Shown: in pieces, positions 34,062 through 43,945 of the stretch
Layout of the letters: the number at the start of each line of letters is the position of its first letter
How positions within the stretch are numbered: position 1 is the stretch's first letter
Assembly: GCA_946800325.1 (NCBI GenBank)
Contig: OX326958.1
Location: 61,373,793 to 61,437,792, forward strand
Source: Luzula sylvatica
Taxonomy: Eukaryota > Streptophyta > Magnoliopsida > Poales > Juncaceae
Length of the DNA: 64,000 nucleotides
Direction of reading: 5' to 3'
Made by a program: the position numbers and the translations under genes
Notes under the pieces: model-generated
Databases searched by the model: none
Told to the model about the DNA's origin: nothing
Seen by the model: only the letters and a program-made list of their open reading frames with translations

Positions 34062-34620
34062 TGTTGGGATTTGGGGTTTATTTGATTGTATGAAATAATT
34101 TCTGGAGACTCGGAGTTTGGGGATTAATAGCAAATATCAATAGAATATTGACTTTAGAGAGAATTCAGTGGAGATGGGATATTTTGGGGGATAGATAGCA
34201 AGACACAACAAATTCTCACGGAAGAAAGATCCAACAGAGAAATATTTCTGGTTTTTTATTTAATGGATAATTGATACAAAACCCCCAAAGTGTTCATACA
34301 CAATAATATGACTAGATACAAAGCACCAAGTGGTGCATATATAATATTAAATGGCTACAATATTTCGAGATAAGGGTGAGATTATTTTCTCTACTCCTTA
34401 CTCTAATTTTTCACATAATTTTTTTCTGAAGTTTTTCTCTCTCTAAAAACATATGAGATGAGTTGCATTTATATATCACATGCACCCTCTCAATACAACT
34501 CTTGATTTATCTAGATACTTCTATTCTATCTAATAGACACCTATATCTCACATTCACACACAAATACATTGAATATCATCCTGCCATAATAATACTATTA
34601 ATTAAAAAAACGTTAATTTT
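34062..34620 (-). mobile_element. Probable Copia solo LTR, right end unresolved
   Basis: This block is absent from the corresponding place in copy C (near 41215). It begins TGTTGGGATTTGGGGTTTAT. On the minus strand the end reads AAACCCCAAATCCCAACA, a common LTR terminus. ATATT occurs at both junctions, but the right boundary does not show a clean CA, so the extent is approximate. Confidence 0.5.
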
Positions 34621-34763
34621 AATAATATTGTGTGTTATTTTATATATTTTGGATTTAAATTGGTGATTGTTATGTTTTCTTATATTATTAATATATGTTT
34701 GATTAGCTGGAAATCAAAATTATTGGCATGTCTTTTATTAATCCTCGTTAAGTATTATAATTA

Positions 34764-35005
34764 GGGGAGTTCTATCATGCACATTTTTAAAAGAGTATTT
34801 TGGGTATTTAGAAAGGTGTATCATAAATTTTATTTTTTATGGATATTTTATTTTTAATGAACAATTTGAATTTCCTATTTAACATATCATCCATTGATAA
34901 ATACACTTTAAAATTTACCTTAAATACTCATTAATTAATAATTACTCAAAATATCCTTGAAAATTGGTGTATGATAATCAAAAAAGGTGTATGATAGAAC
35001 TTCCC
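34764..35005. mobile_element. 242-bp Mutator-type MITE, copy 2
   Basis: Same family and exactly the same length as 20938-21179, in the opposite orientation by internal sequence. The ends are GGGGAGTTCTATCAT and ATGATAGAACTTCCC. The 9-bp duplication TTATAATTA is exact (34755-34763 and 35006-35014). Copy C at about 41350 shows the site without the MITE. Confidence 0.93.
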
Positions 35006-35491
35006 TTATAATTAGTAGTAGCAAACTATCATTTTAAGAATCTATAATTAAAAATTATATTATGTTATCATTTCATAGTCTATCACGTATCATTTGCTTA
35101 TTATGTATTTGCTTCATGCAAAATATCTTTACCATGCAAATTTTGTGAGTTGTAACATTTCATATAAAAATATACTACTGACATTAAGCATTCAAATAAA
35201 ATCGAGTATATTTCTCTAAATTTTTTTGTAAGGGTTGGTAAGCAAATCTCTCTGATTTTGTCAATCTGAATTATTTTTATGATAGTGGAAGAAAACTAAT
35301 ATTTTGGAGGTATGATCAATAGCATAAAAAAGAATGTACAAATTCCCCAATGCATATCTTGAGTTCATGAAGGGCCAAATTATTCTACTCTCTCTTGTAT
35401 TTACTATTTACCGGTATATGCTATTTTAAGTCCAAAATTATGATTTCGTGCTTCAATTAATTACTTGAAAATTATTATAATTATCTCGTAG

Positions 35492-36030
35492 ATGCATTTA
35501 CTGTTACGGGTGAGGTGCAAGCCACGTTGCAGCCTATTCTGCTGGTTACTTCCTCGTCAGGTTTATTCTCGTTCCTTCCTTTTATTGTATCACTTCTTCT
35601 TCAGCTTTAATTCCTCGTATAACCAAAATGTCATTTCATGCAGAAATACCACTCAGGGACCCGGTACCAGAACCGACCGGTACGGTGCTACAAGATGGTC
35701 CGGTACCAATCAATCAACCTGGCATGAATTCTTCCATCTCAGGTAATTTTTTATATATTGTTGATGAGTTATTTTTTAGTTTGGCTAGCTTAATTTTTTT
35801 AGAATTAATTGTTAATGAATTTTCTTTTTTTTTGTTATTTTGATTGGTACGGTAGAAGCAGCATTCCCTCTTCCCACTCGTATGGAAGAACGGTGAACGC
35901 CTCGCAAAAAAGACTGAGCTTCTTCTCTGGCTACTCAAGAGGAACTCTCTAGGCAGAATTGGGCCTAACGGGTCGGGTCGGATAAAAATGATTCCTTCAC
36001 CCGGTCCGATGTGGATTAATTTCATGCCCA
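35492..36030 (+). pseudogene. Conserved coding-like segment in copy B (unidentified gene fragment)
   Basis: Translation from the TAG|ATG near 35491 gives DAFTVTG-type sequence as in copy C. After a 44-bp insertion relative to copy C, the stretch MSFHAEIPLRDPVPEPTGTV and onwards (35628-35745) is open and nearly the same as in copy C. It is followed by a candidate intron (GGTAATTT at 35743) and a region encoding ELLLWLLKRNSL-like sequence with a shifted frame. I do not recognise the source protein. The surrounding repeat structure suggests a gene fragment captured by or caught in a duplicating element. Confidence 0.45.
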
Positions 36031-36040
36031 TTATTATTTA

Positions 36041-37837
36041 CCAACCCCCTTATTTTGCACATATCTTTAAGCTTTCTCATGAAACCACATCATATTTATC
36101 TTGATTATTAACCTTTAAATTGTGTGATGTGGATTCATCATATCCATTAATATTATATTTGATCATTTAAGACAGGTATTTTGTATTATTATAATTAAAT
36201 ATTAATTTGAACCATTAGATGTAGTGATGTGGTTTAATCTCAATCATTAATTTTTTGTTAGATTTTTTGAAGATCATATTTTGTGTAGCCATGTATGTGT
36301 TATTATTTTACACTATGTTTTAAGCATTTTTAGAAAGCCACATCGTCCTACATTAATGATGTGGCATATTATTATTGGTTAGAATCATATTATACCAAGT
36401 CTAATCAATTGTTTAACATTTCATATAAGATTACATGATCAAATGTGAATACAATGGAATATGAAAAGTTTATATATGAAATTCTAATAATGTAATATGT
36501 AATATTATAAAAAAAAATACAACATATATTAGTACCATTTTGGAAATTTTATTTTATAAACCCATCAAATATATTCATTTTATTTTTCTCTTTATTTTGA
36601 CATCCATATTAGCATAGTTCATACATACCGTTTTTCATCATTTCTATTTGTAAAGATACCATGTAAGAAAATACAATGCAAAAAAATACATATTTACATA
36701 ATATATTTTTAAGAATTTTATTTGCATAATAGAATTTTTAAGTATAATTATTTATTTAAATTTTTTTTATAGCAATAAGAATCTCATATAATACTAAGTA
36801 GATTATATTTGTGTTTTTAATCAAACAAGATTACATGATAAAATATGAATGCAATGAAATATGAAAAATTTATATATAAAATGCTAATAATTTAATATTT
36901 AATATTATAAAAAATACAACATATATTAGTATTATTTTGGAAATTTAATTTCATAATTTCATAAACCCATCAAATATATTCATTTTTTCTCTTTATTTTG
37001 ACATCCATATTAGCATAGTTCATACATACATTTTTCATAATTTCAATTTGTAAATATATTATGTAAGAAAATACAATGCAAAAAAAATACATATTTACAT
37101 AATATATTGTTAAGAATTTTATTTGTATAATAGAATTTCTAAGTATTATTATTAATTTAAAAAAAATATGTAACAATAAGAATCTCATATAATACTAAAT
37201 AGATTATATTTGTGTTTTTAAGCAAACAATTTTTTTGAAAACGTAATAGAATTAAAAAAAAAAATTATCCCAACTTTTTTAAGTTATAAACACCTATCAA
37301 ATTGTATTGCTATTTTACAAAATGTAGAACAAAAAATTCATATGAAATAAAATAATTGTATTTATGTTTATTATAAATTAAATTTTGATATTATTTATTA
37401 AATTACTTCCACTATTAAGTTTTATATTATTTTACATTTTTCATTGCATTTGAATCAATAAAAAATATTACTATATATAACTAATAACGTGTTACTACAT
37501 ATGTTGTATGATTCATTATTTTAATATTTGATATTGTATGAATTATTGTGAACAATTATATAATATTTGTTGTTACGTTTTTTGTAAATTAATATTATAT
37601 CGTATTCTAATATATTATTATATAGTGATATTAATATAAGTATTATTATTTGATTAAAAAACTGGAAGTTTTGTTATCATAATGTAAAATAATTGTAAAA
37701 CATATGCATAATCATAGATAAATGAATTCAAATTTATATTATATCTTATTATAATATTAATCATACAAATATATAATTGTATTACAATGAAAAAACATAA
37801 TTTACATGCTCGCCGCGTAGCGCGAGTATTCTCCTAG
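36041..37837 (+). mobile_element. Non-autonomous Helitron-like element
   Basis: Absent from the matching (ATT)n site in copy C. The right end has a hairpin (CTCGC 809-813 and GCGAG 822-826 of the 37.8-kb line, i.e. 37809-37826) followed by TATTCTCCTAG and a host T, the structure of a Helitron 3' end (CTRR). The left end after a host A reads CCAACCCCC rather than the usual TC, so it is degenerate or the boundary is off by a little. There is no Rep/helicase. Internally about 405 bp is tandemly duplicated (36425-36830 and 36831-37240). Reverse-oriented relatives lie at 17905-19190 and 59200-59740. Confidence 0.75.
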
Positions 37838-38624
37838 TTATTATTATTATTATCAACTCTCTTTTAGATTTTGTGTGTTTATCTCTTTTAGCTTTATAAC
37901 TGTTTCTTAGATTATTATTATTATTTGTTTAGCGGTTTTATCTATTTATCTAGTTAGAGACAATTAAGCATAAATATTGTGTGTTGTTTTATCTTTTTAG
38001 ATTTAAATTGGTGATTGTTATGTTTTTATATTATTAATATTAATATGTTTAGTTAGTTCAAAATTAAATTATTGCCAAGTTTTTTTTATTAATATGTTTT
38101 ACAAAACCTTTGAATCTCCAAAATGTTAAAATAAATAAAATGTTTAAAACAAAATACTAACGACAAGTCCACATTCGAGTTATCTATGGTGCATTTATAA
38201 ACAATCGAGTCTCATTTTTTATGATGTAAATGTCATAACCAGGGCCAGCCCCGGGGTAAGCCCCGCAAGCTCCCGGGCTAGGGCAACAGTCCGAGTTAGG
38301 GCAACAATTTAAAGGTTATTTTTTATGCACACTGTAAAAAAATCATGGAAATTTTGACTCTCGTGTGATAAAACTAAAGAAGATGGAGAAGAATAAAGAA
38401 GTAGATAAATAGGCAAGATAGTATGTGAATATTAGTTTGTACATTTTGTGTTTTGGACAAAAGAAAGTTAAAACTATTCATACTATTTTGTTAGTACACT
38501 TACAACATATCCACATCATATCGGAAGAAGGATAGGCCGAATTCTATCTTATGTATAAAGTTGCAAGAATTCTTGCATTTCTAGAGCTCCACGTCACCAG
38601 GGACCTTTGTGTAAAAAAAAAAAT

Positions 38625-39000
38625 TAATTTATATTTTGGTCTTTTTTAGTTTAAAAAATTACATTTTGGTCCTTTTTTATTTACTTTTCGGTCCTTTTAT
38701 ACATTTTTGAATTTATATTTTGGTCCTTTTCATTTACATTTTGGTCCTTTTCATTTTTAATTTACATTTTGGTCCTTTTTATTAACATTTTGGTCCTTTT
38801 TTATTTACTTTTTGGTCCTTTTTTACATTTCAATTTACATTTTGGTTCTTTTATTTACATTTTGGTCCTTTTAGTTTTAATTTATATTTTGATCCTTTTT
38901 ATTTACATTTTGGTCCTTTTTATTTACTTTTCGATCTTTTTTTACATTTTGATCCTTTTTTCTTATTTCACATTTTGGTCATTTTTTACATTTGGTCTTT
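38625..39000. repeat. Tandem 15-22 bp TTTGGTCCTTTT repeat
   Basis: About 17 irregular copies of ATTTTGGTCCTTTTTATTTA. The 101-aa open frame across them is an artefact of the repeat. The phrase recalls the "ttttggtccttt" runs common near plant transposon ends. Confidence 0.85.
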
Positions 39001-39246
39001 ATTTCCTATTTTACATACATATTAAAATTTCTGAATATGTCCTGATTATATTAATCAATTTTAGAAGCACATGAACAAATGATATTTATACAAATTATAT
39101 TAGAAAATATTATCCGTGATAGACTAATTTTATGAACCTTATGCATATATTGACATCATGATATTTGCAAATATGTCATGATTAGATTAATTTAGTTCAA
39201 ACGCATGCGTTTTGATTCTATTTAAATAATTATATAAAAAAAACAT

Positions 39247-39275
39247 CCCGCGCAATTGCGCGGGGATAAAGCTAG
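39247..39275 (+). mobile_element. Helitron 3' terminus with perfect 18-bp palindrome
   Basis: CCCGCGCAATTGCGCGGG (39247-39264), then GATAAAG and CTAG followed by host T. This is the textbook 3' end of a plant Helitron. The 5' end was not found; it probably lies between 38590 and 39050. The element is nested inside the hAT element at 38240-40240. Confidence 0.8.
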
Positions 39276-40240
39276 TAGTAATTTAATATGTTTGTTGGTA
39301 TTCTAATTCACTTTCGTATTTAATATGTTTGTTGGTATTCTAATTCACTTTCGTACCGTTTATGCTCCATATGATGTGGCATGATAGTATTGAATATTGA
39401 ATTGAATATGTATTTAATTTAGTTATATGTACAAAGTTGTAGAATACAACAACATCATATAATTATAATTAGGTGCATTCAATAAAACTCTCTATTCCCA
39501 AAATTATGTACAATAAAAGAGGGGCAACTTTCACGTGTAACCCTACAAATTCTCAAAATTCCTTGTATGTAACCACAAATTAAAAAACATCATGAATATC
39601 AAAAAATATAAATATCTTGTATGTCACTAAAATTTTTGTAATTTCTTTTTTTTTTCTAATTTACATTACAAAATTCATAAAATATTATTGGTTTATTATC
39701 TTTTATTTATGTATGTTTCAAGTTAAAAAAAAAAAAGTTTACATTTTTTTTAGAAATTAGGAAAAAAGCTATTAGTAATATTTCTCATTTTTATTGTACC
39801 GTTCGTGATATTTCATATTTTTAAGGGTATATATAAATTTTATGTTTTTTTCAAAGGCAAAAGAATAATACTAGAAATAACTAAAAACAAAAATACTACA
39901 AATAAATATCTATGAGTTTTATAGAAAAGAAAATACAACAGATAATTGATTAATTGAAAGAAAAAAAAGTAGAAAAATATCAAGCAATATCTTGGAACTA
40001 GTGGGCTTTGAGAAGAAGAAAAAAAGAAAAAAAGGTCATGACAATAATTGTAGAGGCACATCTTGAAGCAAATTTATTTTTATTTATTTCTTATTTGAAT
40101 TTTGAAACATGTTATACCATGAGATTTAAAAAATACAAATATTTTGAACTTTTCTAAATTGTTGAGACAATATCTTGAAGTAAAATTTAAGTCCACTAAT
40201 ATTTTGGGCTGGGGCAACCAAATTGTCGGGGCCGCCCCTA

Positions 40241-41056
40241 GTCATAACTGATGTAAATAAACATCCGAATTTGAATTATTTTGCCTTTTTGAATGTTTTA
40301 TTTTCTACTTAATTGATCGATTTAAGGTTTCTACAAAGAATTCTAGAACAAGTTATGTGATACATCCTTGCTTGACTTTGTTCATATGAGTCAATACATA
40401 CAGTTAGTTATATACATCCATATAAATATTAGCATGTAATTTTACAGAGTTAAGAAAAGAACACTAAAAATATCAATATAATGTCTTTTACCCAAAATAT
40501 TATTTTCATTATTTTCATTATTATGCATATACTATTTTTAACCAAAACAATTGAAAAATAACCCACTAAAATCACCTTCCATGTTCTTCTCTCGACTAAA
40601 ACACGCGGTATAGGAATATGTTTGCCAACACAAATTTGCATGATAATTCATGCATATAGTAAGTTTCATTTCTATGATTCGCGCATAGTAGATACGATGA
40701 TAATTTTACATGTTAAAAGTGAATTAACTCAAATCCTTATTTTTCATCAAACTTTGCACAATTTTTTTTATGCGGCATTATCACAATCATTGTAGCCGTT
40801 ATATTTTTCATCAAACTTCTATGGAGATATTTATACGTCCATGAGGTTGCAACAAATTTTGAACAATTTTACAGGGCCAAGGTGGACTTTTATTATTCTG
40901 TAACTTCATGTTGCGCCGTGTATATATTGGGCTCTTTATTGTTTATATTTAAGTTGCAAGTGTAAATGTGTTGTTAGTCAAAACTATTAATTTTTCTTTT
41001 GTGCAATCTCTATATTTTTATAGGGAGCGTATTTGTTTTGTCTATTTATTTATTTA

Positions 41057-41117
<61 letters not shown>

Positions 41118-42281
41118 CTCTTTTAGATTTTATGTATTTATCTCTTTTAGATTTTTAACTCTCTCTTAGATTATTATTATTTGGCCGTTTTATTGTGATT
41201 TATCCAGTTAGACAATTATAAATAAATATTGTGTGTTATTTTATATATTTCAGATTTTAATTGGTGATTGTTATATACTTTTTATATTATTAAAATATGT
41301 TTGATTAGATGGAAATCAAAATTATTGCCATGTCTCTTATTAACCCTCATTATATAATAATTAGTAGTAGTAATATTTAATGAAACTATCATTAAAAGTT
41401 ATATTGTGTTATCATTTCATAGTCTATCACGCATCACTTGCTTATTATGTATGAGTATCAGCTTCATGCAAAATATCTTTAGCATGCAGATTTTGTGAGT
41501 TGTAACATTTCATATAAAAATATATTACTGACGTTAAGCATTCAAATAAAATCGAGTATATTTCTCTAAAATTTATTATAAGTTATGATAAACAAATATC
41601 TCTGATTTTGTCAATCTCAATAATTCTTAAAAAGAATGCACAAATTTCCCAATGAATATCTTGAGTTTATAAACGGCCAAATTATTCTACTCTCTTGTAT
41701 TTACTATTTACTGGTATGTTATTTTAAGTCCAAAACTATGATTTCGTGCTTCGATTTATTACTTGAAAATTATTATAATTATCTCGTAGATGCATTTACT
41801 GTTACCGGTGAGGTGCAAGCCACGTTGCAGCCTATTCTGCTGGTTACTTCCTCGTCAGGTTTAATTCCTCGTATAACCAAAATGTCATTTCATGCAGAAA
41901 TACCAGTCAGGGACCCGGTATCAGAACCGACCGGTACGGTGCTACAAGATGGTCCGGTACCAATCAATCAACCTGGCATGAATTCTTCCATCTCAGGTAA
42001 TTTGTTTGTCTATTGTTGATGAGTAGTTATCTTTTAGTTCGGCTAGTCTAATTTTTAGAATTAATTGTTGATAAATTTTCTTTTTTGTTATTTTGATTGG
42101 TACGGTACGGTACAGGCACCATTCCCTCTTCCCACTCGTATGGAATGATGGTGAACGCCTCGCAACAAAGACATGAGCTTCTTCTCTGGTTACTCAAGAG
42201 GAACTCTCTGGCAGAGTTGGGCTTAACGGGTCGGATAAAAATGATTCCTTCACCCGGCCCGGTGTGGATTAATTCCCTGCC

Positions 42282-42317
<36 letters not shown>

Positions 42318-42660
42318 CAACTCTCTTTTAGATTTTGTGTGTTCATCACTTTTAGATTTATAACTCTCTCTTAGATTATTATTACTATTTGTTTAGCGGT
42401 TTTATCTATTTATCTAGTTAGACAATTAAGCATAAATATTGTGTGTGGTTTGATCTTTTTAGATTTAAATTGGTGATTATTGTGTTTTTGCATTATTAAT
42501 ATTAATATGTTTAATTAGTTCGAAATTTAAATTATTTGCATGTTTTCTATTAATATGTTTTACGAAACCTTCGAATCTCCAAACTGTTAAATAAATAAAA
42601 TGTGTAAAACAAAATACTAACCACAATCTCTTCAAGTGAAGTCTCATTTTTTATGATGTA
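40241..42660. repeat. Segmental duplication unit, copy C
   Basis: 40249-40555 continues the tail of copy B. Copy C proper starts at 40556 and runs to about 42770; its tail 42640-42775 again matches 40250-40390. It carries the least-interrupted version of the unit. A further fragment (42775-42830) matching 35300-35360 suggests the start of a fourth copy. (ATT)n tracts lie at 41060-41118 and 42281-42317. Confidence 0.85.
41790..42255 (+). pseudogene. Conserved coding-like segment in copy C (unidentified gene fragment)
   Basis: From an acceptor-like CTCGTAG at 41789 the frame is open: DAFTVTGEVQATLQPILLVT, then SSSGLIPRITKMSFHAEIPV, RDPVSEPTGTVLQDGPVPIN and QPGMNSSISG, ending at a candidate donor GGTAATTT (41996). 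After 42113 a second piece reads TIPSSHSYGMMVNASQQRHE, then LLLWLLKRNSLAELG. Compared with copy B the encoded residues are mostly conserved. I cannot identify the parent gene. It reads like two exons of a captured plant gene rather than a complete gene. Confidence 0.45.
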
Positions 42661-42849
42661 ATTACATTTTAGAATTTGAATGTTTTATTTGCTATGTCAT
42701 TGATCAATTTAAGTTTTCTACAAAAATTTCGAGAACAAGTTATTTGATAAACATTTGCTTGACTTTGTTCATAGGATATTTTTGAGGTATGATCAATACA
42801 TAAAAAACAATGTACAAATTTTCCGATGCATATTATAACGTCGGTTCCT

Positions 42850-43600
42850 TCGAAGCAAATAATATTGAATGGCTCGTTACTTGTTCTTGCTGATGCTAAA
42901 ATTTTGCGTATTAACCCCTAAAATTTATGAAATTATCAAAGAAGTACGCATGTGGACAAGACTTGGACTAAATATTGCACGAAATGCAATCATCAATGCT
43001 GCTTGGAAGCATATAAAATACTCGCGGCAAAAAAAACTTCGCACTAACGGTGGAGAAAATGCGAATAAACAAGACACAAATTTTTGGAAAGCAATTTTAT
43101 GTGGAGAGCTTGCCATAAATCTTTAGCAACAATGGAGGCCCTTCAGAGAAAGATACCCGATATATATCCAATTTGCCCCATTTGCCGCTCCGAACCCGAA
43201 TCAATAAGTCACGTGCTATTCCATTGCCGACATGCCAAAGAAACATGGTTCTCATCAACACTCGATATTCGATCTGAAACTTTTCCATTGGATTGCTTCG
43301 AGGCATTTAAGCTCTTATTTAACAATGCTGCATCGCCAATTCTCTCAATTATCTACTCTCTCTCCTGGGAAATTTGAAATTTCTTGAAATAATTTCATTT
43401 TCAGGAACAAAAGAAACAAATCCGCAATATACGCTCTTAAAAAAACCCAATTCACAATTTCAAGCAATACATCGTCAACAACATTAATAAATTTATCTCA
43501 ATTTGAGGAAATAGTCATGAACGTACTGCAAGGGAAATTCTTAGCAACATGAAGAGCTTTGCAATACATTGCAGAAACCCAAGCGTCGAAGTCGAGCTAA
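42850..43600 (+). pseudogene. LINE reverse transcriptase zinc-binding fragment (degenerate)
   Basis: The plus strand encodes WRACHKSLATMEALQRKIPD, then CPICRSEPESISHVLFHC, a typical zf-RVT module of plant L1-type elements. It continues via a frameshift near 43380 to NNFIFRNKRNKSAIYALKK and ends at a stop near 43552. Another frame break lies near 43095. The RNase H domain is missing. It belongs to a different lineage from the fragment at 32772-33902. Confidence 0.85.
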
Positions 43601-43945
43601 CAAGGCCTTGTTTTAAATACGAATTCAAACATTAAATTTAAGATTGTCATAGATGAATTAATGTTTAACTTAATTTTGCAATTTTATTCTCTCTTTTTGT
43701 TTTTCATAGATTTCTTCGAATTAATGTAAATAATTTGTATTGAACAAATCAGGATTCAATCTATTTGGAAAGAGAAGTGGATTTGGATCACATAATATCC
43801 GGCACCATTTGACACCCATATTTATATTTGTAGGCATTAATAATTTAATACGAGTCTCATCTTCTCTTATAACTAACTACTAACTACTAACTAGTCTAAC
43901 AAAATTTCTATACAAAATTCCATACAACACAACCCCCTATTCAAC

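Larger units (their letters stand above)
33903..38239. repeat. Segmental duplication unit, copy B
   Basis: It starts with AATAACCCACTAAAAT, also found at 40556, and then follows the same order as copy C (40556-42660): TTTTAGATTTTATG, the 35080-36040 block, then 37838-38231. It is swollen by later insertions: an LTR-like block at ~34062-34620, the MITE at 34764-35005, the Helitron at 36041-37837 and the hAT element after 38239. Each gap relative to copy C marks one insertion. Confidence 0.85.
38240..40240. mobile_element. hAT-type element (2.0 kb) without transposase
   Basis: The ends are CAGGGCCAGCCCCG and CGGGGCCGCCCCTA (imperfect inverted repeats). The 8-bp duplication GTCATAAC is exact (38232-38239 and 40241-40248). 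No transposase domain is visible in any frame. Inside are a pyrimidine-rich repeat (38625-39000) and a Helitron 3' end (39247-39275), so it is a composite. Confidence 0.85.

Noticed and set aside
38769..39074. 101-aa hydrophobic protein
   Set aside because: It is the translation of the TTTTGGTCCTTTT tandem repeat.
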